DNA of 64,000 nucleotides from Paulinella micropora (taxonomy: Eukaryota; Cercozoa; Imbricatea; Euglyphida), in NCBI GenBank assembly GCA_009731375.1, contig BJOX01000207.1:637390-701389 (forward strand). The letters run 5' to 3'. The position numbers and the translations under genes were made by a program. The notes under the pieces were generated by a model. It was not told where the DNA came from and did no database searches. It saw only the letters and a program-made list of their open reading frames with translations. Of the stretch, positions 12,292-22,949 are shown in pieces; position 1 is the stretch's first letter; each line of letters begins with the position of its first letter.

Positions 12292-14397
12292 ATGAGTTTC
12301 TCTGTGTTCGATCGAAAGGCCTGTGATCCATTCGCTGAAGAGTTCGGTGAGCAAAATGCCCGGCCGCGGGATCCATTCGCTGAGGCGTTCGAAAACATGA
12401 GCGAGCCGCTCAGCTCTCCGTCCGCGTTTTCAACATCAGACCAGATTAGTCAACCATTTAGGTCCCCTTCATCTACAAGAAAACAAGATCGCCTTTCTAC
12501 TGTCAGCTCATTTGCTTCTAGCTCATCTGGAATCCCCTCATTTTCTCTCTCTCGGTCTGCACCCTGCAGCTGGTCGTCTTCATCTTCCGATCCATTCCAA
12601 CCGCCTGCTTCCTCCGCTGCTTCCTCTAGTTCTTCAACATCTTGTCCCTCATTTTCGATCACGCAGTCTGCACCCTGGTCGTCTTCCTCTGCTGCTGCCT
12701 CTAGTTCTTCAACATCTTTCACGTTTAACGATTGCTCATTCTGTGATCCAAATAATACTTTTAGCAATCCTCCTCTGTCATCATCATCCTTCACGTTCGA
12801 CCCTCCAGCTCGCTTCGTGCCAGCAGATCCATTTAGTCAAGTTGAAGATCCGTTTGGACAACCAGCAAATTCCTCCGGACAAGACCCCTTTGGACAGGAC
12901 TGCAGTTTTGTGTTTTCAGATCATTTCGACAACTCGCAGCAAGCAACCTCGTCCTTCTTCAACACTGATTCTGCCCGATCCTCCTTCGACTTTGCTTCAA
13001 AGCCATCCGAACCGCCTTCATTCGATTTTGCTGCCAAACTGTCCGAAAAGAAAACGCCTTCCTTCGAGTTCGCGCTTCCTGCCTCTGTCCCGTTCGAGTT
13101 TGATTTTGCTGCAGACTCAACGACAACGCCAAAGAAAACGCCTTCCTTCGAGTTCGCGCTTCCTGCCTCTGTCCCGTTCGAGTTTGATTTTGCTGCAGAC
13201 TCAACGACAACGCCAAAGCCCTCGCCTTCATTCGAGTTCTCGCTTCCTCCCTCTGTCCCGTTCGAGTTTGATTTCGCTGCAGACTCAATGACAACGCCAA
13301 AGCCCTCATTTGCGCTGGATACACAGTGCCCAAGGGCCTGGTTTGATGTAGACACAAGCAATAAAACACCCGTGTCTTCATCTGCCTCGGAGAAGGCACT
13401 CGCTGCCTGCGTTTCCACGCTCGACGCACCCGATCCTGATGATGCTACTGATCCTTACGGAGTATCGGAGCTACTAAAGCTGCAGCAATCTCTGCAGAAG
13501 GAGGACATTACAATCACCCCTGTTGTGACAAAGAGCACACCAAGCACACCCAATACCCCAACACAGCCCGCAAGTAAGTATATCTGCATGTATGTATGCA
13601 TGTATGTATGTATGTATGTATGTATGTAATGTATGTAATGTATGTAATGTATGTAATGTATGTAATGTATGTAATGTATGTCATGTATGTCATGTATGTA
13701 TGTAATGTATGTAATGTATGTAATGTATGTATTGTATGTATGTAATGTATGTAATGTATGTCATGTATGTAATGTATGTATGTATGCATGTATGTATGTA
13801 TGTATGTATGTATGTATGTATGTATGTATGTATATAGGTATGTAGGTATGCAGGTATGCAGTTATGTATGCAGTTATGCAGTTATGTATGTATGTATGTA
13901 TGTATGTATGTATGGGATGTATGTATGTATATGTAAATTTGTATGTATTTGCACGTACATACGTACGTATGAAACGTGTTCGTATGTGCGTATGTATGTG
14001 CGTATCTATGTTGTATGTATGTATGTATGTAATGTATGTATGTTTTGCAGGTATGAACGTTCCTGCCCCAAGGTCGTCTGCGCGTCTCCCATCAAGAGCT
14101 CGCAAGCAGGTTTGTATGTATGTATATATATATGTATATATATATATGTATGTAATGTATGTATGTATGTATGTATGTGTGTGTATGTATAAACAGTTTT
14201 GTCTGGTTTTATGTATGTATGTATGTGTATGTATGTATGTATGTATGTATGTGTTTATGTATGTATGTATGTATGTATAGGTGTGGACTGCGCCGACGTC
14301 GCTGTCTGATCTGCTGCTTGGCGATCTCTCCACGCTGAATGCTGCCAGAGTCACGCGTCTTGCTGCGCTGCAGCCTCCCACGTTGGTGGAGATTTAA
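12292..14397 (+). CDS. Three-exon gene for a disordered DPF-motif protein (possible endocytic accessory protein)
   Basis: The model is exons 12292-13573, 14051-14109 and 14281-14397. Both introns are GT-AG, the frame closes across both junctions, and the product is 485 residues ending LVEI before TAA. The start is the first ATG of the open frame. The protein is rich in Ser, Phe and Pro with no folded domain seen. It carries at least six Asp-Pro-Phe motifs (CDPFAEEF, RDPFAEAF, SDPF, ADPF, EDPFGQ, QDPFGQD) in the N-terminal half. A unit of about 28 residues containing PSFEFALPASVPFEFDFAAD is repeated three times near residues 255-345. DPF motifs are known ligands of the AP-2 appendage and occur in epsin- and Eps15-like endocytic proteins, so a clathrin-pathway role is a reasonable inference. 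No ENTH, EH or kinase domain is visible. Confidence 0.8.
13574..14280 (+). repeat. Two introns composed of ATGT-type microsatellite
   Basis: Intron 1 (13574-14050) and intron 2 (14110-14280) of the DPF-protein gene are mostly GTAT/ATGT repeats. The donors (GTAAGT, GTTTGT) start the repeat or lie next to it. The acceptors are TTTTGCAG and TATGTATAG. The second AG is provided by the repeat context itself. Confidence 0.85.
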
Positions 14398-14551
14398 GAT
14401 TACTCCTCCTGTTCCTAACGCTGATGCTGCTGCTGCCCCTCTTGCTCCTCCTCCTCCTCGGCATCGTTATCACGGAAGGTGGCGCGGGATGCTGGCAATT
14501 GTTGGTTGGAAAGGTGTGTGTTTTGGGGAGGGGTTGGGTAGGGGGGGGGGG

Positions 14552-15000
14552 NNNNNNNNNNNNNNNNNNNNNNNNNNNNNNNNNNNNNNNNNNNNNNNNN
14601 NNNNNNNNNNNNNNNNNNNNNNNNNNNNNNNNNNNNNNNNNNNNNNNNNNNNNNNNNNNNNNNNNNNNNNNNNNNNNNNNNNNNNNNNNNNNNNNNNNNN
14701 NNNNNNNNNNNNNNNNNNNNNNNNNNNNNNNNNNNNNNNNNNNNNNNNNNNNNNNNNNNNNNNNNNNNNNNNNNNNNNNNNNNNNNNNNNNNNNNNNNNN
14801 NNNNNNNNNNNNNNNNNNNNNNNNNNNNNNNNNNNNNNNNNNNNNNNNNNNNNNNNNNNNNNNNNNNNNNNNNNNNNNNNNNNNNNNNNNNNNNNNNNNN
14901 NNNNNNNNNNNNNNNNNNNNNNNNNNNNNNNNNNNNNNNNNNNNNNNNNNNNNNNNNNNNNNNNNNNNNNNNNNNNNNNNNNNNNNNNNNNNNNNNNNNN
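14552..15000. other. Assembly gap
   Basis: 449 N bases preceded by a G-rich run (14540-14551). Confidence 0.99.
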
Positions 15001-15444
15001 CCCGGGCCACCTCGCTGCTCTTGGCCTCGCAAATGTGCTCTGCGAGCAAAATGTATGTGTGTGAACACACACATGCACACTTACATATCACCACGATCCT
15101 CACCCTCTCGGTCTCTTCAAAAAAGGCAAACGAAAAAAACGGCAACTGAAAAAAGGGAAAAGGGGCCAAGGAAAACAAGCAAGGAACAAAAAAAAAAGGA
15201 AAGGCACAAACAGAAAAAGGACAAAGGAAAAAGAAAACAAAAAATGGAGAAAAAGAAAAGCAGTCAAAACACTCGCAAAAAATCTAGAAAACTCGTCATG
15301 GAAGGGGGAGGGTGCAGGGAGAAAGGGGGAAAAGGGAGAAGAATCGTTCTCAATCTTCCCAAGCAAATTGTCCACAGGCCCCGGTCTCTCTCTTCTCACC
15401 GTGGTCCCCTCTCCTCTTTAGTTTTGTCCATCTGAGTCACCGTT

Positions 15445-15483
<39 letters not shown>

Positions 15484-17325
15484 CAAAGGTTTTGTTTCGT
15501 TGTGTTTTGGGTAATCGCAACTGTCTGAAGCTTTCTCGGGTATCTGGGCGTGTCTTGCTTGCTTGATGGCTTTCAAGCTTGCGTTTAACACACAAACAAA
15601 CAAACAAACAAACAAACAAACAAACTTTGCACATGCACATTATTCTGGCTGCTCGACCCCGCACTCGCTGTTTTGCACTCTCACACGTGTGTGTACCGGT
15701 ACACATCATCACCTGGGAGTCATTCATGCAGCTGCCACAGGATTGTATCAAACTGTGGGTGAATTTGGAACAGTTTGGGTGGGCAATCGAACAGGCTGGG
15801 TCAAGTTGGAAGGGAAAGCAAGGGAAGGGAAGGAAAGGGAAGGGAACGCAAGGGTGAACCGCAAACACAACCGCCACCTCGGTCACTGAAGTCGCTGCGC
15901 TGGGCACACTTGAAGCACGCAACTGGATGGTCCGGGTTCGCGATCGTATGCACAGCAAATGTATGTCTGTCAGTATGTCAGAGAAAAACAGTGATGTGCA
16001 AGGGTTTCAGTGTTGTTGAATACCGCCGGGCAAGTGATACCAAGCAGTACTACATGATTGTCGACCAGTATGGATGATACCCCTACGATCGCCGGTTCGA
16101 CCGCATATCCCGCTGTGTGGCCGGCATTTTGGTGGGTCAAGTTCTGGTGTTTCCGCCCTCGCTTTTGAGAGTCAAGTCACACATATGTGTGCTCTGACAG
16201 CTGTTTAACGATTTCATTAAACTCGAAAGAACTGTCAGCCTCAGTGAGTCAGCCTGAGTGCTATTAACTTCTATCACTCTAGCCGGACAAGTGATCAGTC
16301 AGTGATCAGTCAGTCTTTCGTTGTATTATAACTCTAGTCTGAGTCACACAGTATCACTGCGGCTTGCATCGGGAGTCTTTGCCTGACAAGTTCAAGTTAT
16401 TATAATTATTCTAGTACTACATTCGGCACGGTGGCAGTCGATGACAATTATATGTAATAAACACTGAGCATATGTAACACTGATATGTTCAAGTACTGAT
16501 CAGTCATATGGTAAGTCATATGTAAATTCCTTGCCCCGTGACTGCGGTTCATTATTAATAGTGTCGGATTTGCCATTCGAGTCATCAAAATTTACCGGCG
16601 TAGTAGTTTAAACTTCAAGTGACCAGCGTTCAGAATCTTCATTCGGTTTGAAAAAATGTTATTAATAAGTAGTACGCTTGACAAATCACCATCCGGGATT
16701 TAAAGTTGGGAAAACTTGTGCCCCGTATCATGTTTACCGTGCCGTGCTTTTCCATGGTTTTTTCGTTACATATCCGGGCCGTATACTGACCGTCTAGTAT
16801 TTCAAGTTTTTTGTGCTTTTTTTTTTGGCAGCCCATCGACAAGAATTCCCTTGACTTGGGGAAGCAAAGCTGTGTTCGTGCTTGTTTTTCTGTGTTTGTG
16901 TTGTCTGGCACCGCTTTATTTATACCAAATACCGCAATTAATGCATATTCTACTTTCCCACACATACCACTTGGGTTTCACACAAATCCCCCCTGTCAAA
17001 AAAAACATATGAAGAACGCCGGAATTTGAGTGAAAGTGTGACCGGGCCCGGCGTGGAAATTACGCAAGCCTGGCACTGCTTTGACTCACTAGTACTGACT
17101 CATAGTCACGTAGTAGTAAAATCATACTTGCTACTCAGCAATGATCATAGTAGTCGGAGCCGCTGAGTGGGAAGACGAAGAGCCTCCGATATTAATAAAA
17201 TGCCGCCGGGAAGTGGTATCAATTTAATAAGAGGCATGATCATAGTACAAAAAGAGAAAAATGAAGCGAGGCTCGGCCCGAAAAAACAAAAGATATTAAT
17301 AACTACTACTAACTCAGTATTGAAT
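15001..17325. other. Intergenic sequence without a supported gene
   Basis: The region holds an A-rich stretch (15120-15300), a GTT array (15443-15483), an AAAC array (15589-15625), a G/A-rich GGGAA run (15805-15850) and AT-rich unique DNA. Short frames have no conserved or exon-like structure that I can support. Confidence 0.6.
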
Positions 17326-17608
17326 TATTACTGACGACATTCAAGAGAAGAAAAAAAATTAGTTTTTCGATTTTGGTTGGAATTTTAATTTTGGTTGGAA
17401 TTTCCATTTTGGCACTGGCAAGTTGGAAATTTGAATTTTCAAATTAACTGCTATATTCGTCCGCAAAATATCGTAAATTTTCGCGAAATGTTACAGTTAA
17501 ATTGGAAAATTTGAATTTTTGACACAAAAATGAAAACTGACACAAAATTAAAATTCCAACAAAAATCGAAAAACTATTATTTTTTTCTCTTGAATGTCGT
17601 CAGTAATA
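17326..17608. mobile_element. MITE-like foldback element, copy 2
   Basis: The ends TATTACTGACGACATTCAAG and their complement form the terminal inverted repeat. The core (GTCCGCAAAATATCG, GCGAAATGTTACAG) matches the element at 4970-5245 in order and orientation. Length is 283 bases against 276. TA borders both sides. Divergence between the copies suggests an old, dispersed family. Confidence 0.8.
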
Positions 17609-18244
17609 CTTCAAAAAAACTTTACTGATGACTGATGTGACTATCAATAGAACAAGCCTGAATCGGAGCCTCAATATTGAGCCCCCGATTGCTATATTTA
17701 AAAAAGACTTTATTAAATATTGCACTTTCTTGAATATTTAATAATATGAACATTTCGATCGATGGCTCAGCACCCCCCCCCCTCCTTCCCCGCCCAGAAT
17801 CATTGAAAAAAATTTTCTGCGGCCCCGACCAAATACCTTCGCATTCCTGCGACGATTACTTCAAACAGGCGCATCAAGTTACCCGTAACCTTATTCTCCA
17901 TGCAGATCAACTTGAATATCGATCAGACTTAGCCATAATCAAGCTGTTTACTGTGGAATACTTCCCAGCGACTCGCAGCGCTGTGCAGTAGAAGCTGAAG
18001 CGGAGGCTGCGGCAAGGCGGCGAGGCAACTTGGACCAATGGTGCGAAAAAAGAAAAGAGTTGGTGAAAGGTCTTCCACCGCTACAGACCCAAATCTCAAT
18101 CTCAACACAAGCAAGAAGGCAAGTGAGGTCTCCCGTTAAGTCGCATGTTCCTTCACTTCTTCGGTTTGTACATATTGTCAAGTGTCCTGTATTAAATGTC
18201 ATGTTTTTGAAAAGTTTTTGCCCATGGTAAGATCTACCGTTCGC
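17609..18244. other. Intergenic sequence downstream of the RAP gene
   Basis: AT-rich sequence with a short plus-strand frame (17746-17991) that contains a C10 run and no recognisable domain. I see no supported gene. Confidence 0.5.
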
Positions 18245-18254
18245 AGCCGCGTAC

Positions 18255-20975
18255 TTACGCAACGCCCACATCAACATCGCGAAGCATTTGCCTCAAGTAA
18301 AGCGCTCTCTCTGGCGGCCTGAGATTCACCCATTCATAAAAAGGAACAGAGACAACCCGCCAACCCATCGCCCGCAGCAGGCGATGCTTGTACAATGTCC
18401 GGAAAGTAAATTTCCTTCCAGGACCAGGACCTCCTGAAACAAAATGAGTGGGTCCGTCAACCTCGATGACGACCTTGTGCTCGATCAAGCCGATGTCTAC
18501 CCAGAGACCGCTACTAGTATCCTCGTTGACGTGCGGAATCCCGGCATCCCGAAGCGTCTTGGTCACCTCCTTGTGAAATTTAGAACTTTTCGCTGGGTTG
18601 CTAAGGAAGCTCAATTTGCAAGCGGCAGCCAGCGCGGCGGGTAGGACAAGGTCTAAAGAGGGATGCTCCCATAGAAGCGAGAGATGCACGTAGTACAGCT
18701 GAGTACAATATTCTAGATCCAACTCTTTTGGATCCATCCCTGCCTGTATTGAACAAGCAGGGCACGAGAAAATATTGCTGGATGGACATGATTTAACATC
18801 ATACACGCATGCAAAGTGTTCGCGATGTTCTGCTGATCCAATTTGAACGTGTCCGCTTTCTTTAACGCCTCCGCGCACAAAGACCTCAGCACTTCCTCGC
18901 CAGGGTTGTAATTGAGCATTGCACACGCGTTCAAAGTGCTCGCAATTTCCTGTGCAATCAACGTATTTGCTTTCTTCAACGCCTCCGTGCACAACGTCCT
19001 CAGCACTTCCTCGCCAGGGTTGTAGTCGAGCTTCGCGCACGCGTTCAAAGTATTCGCTATTTCCTGCTCATTGAACGTCTTTGCTTTCTTCAACGCCTCC
19101 GTGCCTCTGCACTTCCTCGCCAGGGTTGTAGTCGAGCTTCGCGCACGCGTTCAAAGTATTCGCTATGTTCTGTGCAGTGAACGTCTTCGCTTTCTTCAAC
19201 GCCTCCGTGCACAACGTCCTCAGCACTTCCTCGCCAGGGTTGTAGTCGAGCTTCGAACACGCGTTCAAAGTATTCGCTATGTTCTGCTCAATGAACGTCT
19301 TTGCTTTCTTCAACGCCTCCGTGCACAACGTCCTCAGCGCCTCCTCGCCAGGGTTGTAGTTGAGCTTCGAACACGCGTTCAAAGTGTTCGCTATGTTCTG
19401 TGCAGTGAACGTCTTCGCTTTCTTCAACGCCTCCGAGCACAACGTCCTCAGCGCCTCCTCGCCAGGGTTGTAGTTGAGCTTCGCGCAACGCGTTCAAAGT
19501 GTTCGCTATTTCCTGTGCATTGAATGTCTTCGCTTTCTTCAACGCCTCCGTGCACAACGTCCTCAGCACTTCCTCGCCAGGGTTGTAGTCGAGCTTCGAA
19601 CACGCGTTCAAAGTGCTCGCTATTTCCTGCATTGAATGTCTTCGCTTTCTTCAACGCCTCCGTGCACAACGTCCTCAGCACTTCCTTACCAGGGTTGTAA
19701 TCGAGCTTCGAACACGCGTTCAAAGTGTTCGCTATTTCCTGCTCACTGAACGTCTTCGCTTTCTTCAACGCCTCCGTGCACAACGTCCTCAGCACTTCCT
19801 CGCCAGGGTTGTAGTCAAGCTTCGAACACGCGTTCAAAGTATGCTTTTTTTTTTTTTCTTTGCTTTGAACGCGCTATGTTCTGTGCATTGAACGTCTTTG
19901 CTTTCTTCAACGCCTCCGTGCACAACATCCTCTGCACTTCCTCGCCAGGGTTGTAGTCGAGCTTCGCGCACGCGTTCCAAGTGTTCGCTATGTTCTGTGC
20001 ATTGAACGTCTTCGCTTTCTTCAACGCCTCCGTGCACAACGTCCTCAGCACTTCCTCGCCAGGGTTGTAGTCGAGCTTCGAACACGCGTTCAAAGTATTC
20101 GCTATGTTCTGCTCATTGAACGTCTTTGCTTTCTTCAACGCCTCCGTGCACAACGTCCAGCACCTCCTCGCCAGGTTTGTAGTTGAGCTTCGCGCACGCG
20201 TTCAAAGTGTTCGCAATACCCTGTGCAGTGAACGTCTTCGCTTTCTTCAACGCCTCCGTGCACAACGTCCTCAGCACTTCCTCGCCAGGGTTGTAATCGA
20301 GCTTCGAACACGCGTTCAAAGTGTTCGCTATTTCCTGCTCATTGAACGTCTTCGCTTTTTTCAACGCCTCCGTGCACGACGTCCTCAGCAATTCCTCGCC
20401 AGGGTTGTAGGCGAGCTTCGCCATGCAGGTCAGAGTTTGCTATCGCTTGAGCATCTAAAGATACCTGTTCCTTTGTGATCTTGCAGAGCTATTGTAATAA
20501 CTGAAGGTCACTGGGCGCGCGGGACTCGCTCACCCGCAAGTCTCGCACACCCAGCCAGGTGTTGGACACGTCTTTGCCTTGCAATGCAGGCAGCTGCAGC
20601 TTGAGCTCGCCCATCATAGAGGCTGGAACGCGTGCGTGCAACAACGGATTGCTGCTGTTCTGGCTGAGCTACCGCCTTGCCAAGCTGATAGAAGGCCGAC
20701 ACCGCCTGGCTGGCCTCAAGCTTGCCTGAGCTCCAGAGCTCAAGAATTTCTGTTACAGACTTCCCTCTGATGGGAATGTTTTTCTTTTTCTGGGGCTGCT
20801 TTCCCTCCGAAGGCTTGCTGACTTGTTTGCCATTCGGCACGCTTGCACGTCGAGATGAGAGCAAGCGAGGCAGGGAGGCGAAGCCGGGAAGGAAGCATGC
20901 AAGGACGATTGGGACGACCGCAGCAAGAGCGCGCTTGCAACACACAAGCGACGCATCGCGACCCTGCTGCACACA
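18255..20975 (-). CDS. OPR-like repeat and RAP-domain protein, frames broken
   Basis: On the minus strand, about 14 tandem units of 114 bp encode 38-residue repeats with the pattern IANTLNACAKLDYNPGEEVL then RTLCTEALKKAKTF. A C-terminal RAP domain follows (about 18255-18560; WVDIGLIEHKVVIEVDGPTH and the later LLRAMGWRVVSVPFYEW). Repeats of 38 residues fit octatricopeptide (OPR) proteins. OPR and RAP proteins act in organelle RNA processing or translation, so this product probably binds plastid or mitochondrial RNA. Upstream exon-like sequence (20508-20975) includes GKSVTEILELWSSGKLEAS and an Arg/Ser-rich possible transit peptide. Frame breaks occur near 19108 (8 bases missing), 19490 (+1), 19629 (-2), 19843 (insert with poly-T), 20157 (-2) and 20425 (-2). 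RAP joins the repeats through a 44-base putative intron or a shift near 18730-18780. The stop at 18255 overlaps GTAAGT, so a further exon is possible. Pseudogene and assembly error are both open. Confidence 0.75.
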
Positions 20976-21067
20976 CAGGATGCGTATGCGTACGAAATTT
21001 GTATGACTCAGACATACATACCTGTAGATTATCTTTCGCGTGAATTTTTGTGCATTCCATGTCAGCA

Positions 21068-21520
21068 TCATGATATTCCGCTCGTCACATAACATAACAT
21101 TGTATAACGTGCATAACGTAACGTAACATAACATAACATAACATAACATAACATAACATCACATCACATAACATCACATAACATCACATCACATCACATA
21201 ACATCACATCACATAACATCACATAACATAACATAACATAACATTACATCACAATACACCAAATAACATAACATAACATATAACATAACATAACATAACA
21301 TAACATAACATGACATAACATGACATAACATAACATAACATAACATAACATAATATAACATAACATAACATACATAACATAACATAACATAACATAGCAT
21401 AATATAACATAACATAACATAGACAAGATAACATAACATGGCATGAACATGTCATGACTTTACATATAACTGTGACACGACATGACATGAAGGAACATAA
21501 CATGACGTACGCATATAATT
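21068..21520. repeat. (TAACA)n-type pentanucleotide array
   Basis: Pentamers ATAAC, ATCAC and ATGAC fill this stretch just upstream of the RAP gene. Minus-strand Met/Leu/Cys/Tyr frames are translations of the repeat. Confidence 0.95.
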
Positions 21521-21615
21521 TGCCTAGCAAAACATGAAAATCATTCTACAGATGAACAAATCCCTTCACAAGAAAGTCATGTAGCGCATGAACGTCAAGA
21601 ACAAGTTCTTCCCAT

Positions 21616-21929
21616 TGGTCAACGTATTGTTTTTGTCTCTCTGTCTCTGTCTGTCTCTGTCAGTCTCTGTCTGTCTCTGTTTGTCTCTCTCTCTCTCTCT
21701 CTTCTCTGTCTCTCTCTCATTCTGTGTGTGTGTATCTCTGTCTCTGTCTGTCTCTGTCTGTCTCTGTCTATCTCTGTCTGCCTCTGTCTCCTCTGTCTGC
21801 TCTGTCTGCCTCTGTCTGCCTCTGCCTCTGTCTGCCTCTGTCTGCCTCTGTCTGCCTCTGTGTCTCTGTCTGTCTCTGTCTGTCTCTGTCTGTCTCTGTC
21901 TGTCTCTGTCTGTCTCTGTCTGTCTGTCT
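21616..21929. repeat. (CTGT)n and (CTCTGT)n array, insertion target of the Ty3 element
   Basis: The array runs directly into the left LTR at 21930. A similar CTGT array resumes right after the right LTR at 32301, so the element probably inserted inside one CTGT microsatellite. Confidence 0.9.
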
Positions 21930-22160
21930 TGTTACAATCCCCGAAGATAGCTCAATAAAAAGTCGGTAATACAACCAGACACAAATCCCCAAAAGAGAAT
22001 GATGTCTGAAGCCGAAAAGAAAACGGCAACAGACCAAGGTTAAAATGGCATTAGGTCAAATCCGGCCAAACGATATTGAAAATAATGGGAAAAACTAGGT
22101 GCACCTGACACCAGAAAAAGGGTACTTTTTACCGGCTATCCGGGGGGTGATGCCTATACA
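21930..22160 (-). repeat. 3' LTR of the Ty3-type element
   Basis: 231 bp, nearly identical to the right LTR apart from lacking a 17-base segment (CGTTATATTAGCTCAGT in the right copy), one A in an A run, and an extra TA at its right end. On the element strand it starts TGTATAGGCATC and ends GGGATTGTAACA. Confidence 0.9.
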
Positions 22161-22173
22161 CCTTCCCGTTTTT
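22161..22173 (-). other. Polypurine tract of the Ty3-type element
   Basis: On the minus strand AAAAACGGGAAGG lies immediately before the LTR start TGTATAGG, the expected place for the plus-strand primer. Confidence 0.65.
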
Positions 22174-22949
22174 ATGACGGAAATGTGCAATATTTTCGTC
22201 ATATAATTGCTGATTTCTTTTCTGCACAAACGCTACGGGATATCGCAACTAAGTGCATTAACTCACGGATAGATGGTGCAGTGGATATATAAAACGCATA
22301 CGCCAGACACGAGTCAACTATAAATCTCCAGCCTCGTTTTTGTAAATAAAAACTCCTCCTTCCACACTTGTTGTCCCCCCGTAACTTAATTCTGAGGCAG
22401 TATGTCAAGAACAAATAGTATTACTATTGCAATAAAAGCAGCGTTATAATTTTTCTCCTTCTCCAAAAACACTTCCGATCAGTAAATACATTGTCTTTTA
22501 ATAACATACCCTTGTATTCAATCGGTTACCTTAATATAGTACTAGGGGGCCAGACCTAATAACTATATCCAAAGCCGGGGTGAGTGAGCCCGACCATGCG
22601 ATATGCCGACACAAGTAGAGACGGACCGTGCTGGTATGACGATATTAAGTATATCCAAAGAAAAAAATTTAATATGTCTACTATGAGAACATTTTTTGAG
22701 AACATCACCCTGGATACTTGAAGCAGGGTCGTACCAGGAACACCATCGCTAAACTCACAAGCGATCCCCTTATACGGTGTCGTATCCATTTGCCGATTGA
22801 CCCTCGCACTCATATGTTGCGATAAAAATGCCAAGTAACAACAATGGTATAAAAACATTTTAATAAGACATGATCTGACATGGGCACTATGAGATTAATC
22901 CACATGCAGCTTTCAATGTCCGACGCGTGATAAAAGAAAAAAATGTCAC
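22174..22949 (-). other. 3' untranslated region of the Ty3-type element
   Basis: About 780 bases between the pol stop and the polypurine tract. AT-rich; no coding frame recognised. Confidence 0.6.

Noticed and set aside
12512-13429. Long alternative frames inside the DPF-protein exon
   Set aside because: Shadow frames created by the 84-bp internal repeat. The annotated frame has splice-consistent ends.
13761-14381. Minus-strand 206-residue frame, Tyr/Ile/His/Thr-rich
   Set aside because: Antisense to the microsatellite introns and last exons of the DPF-protein gene.
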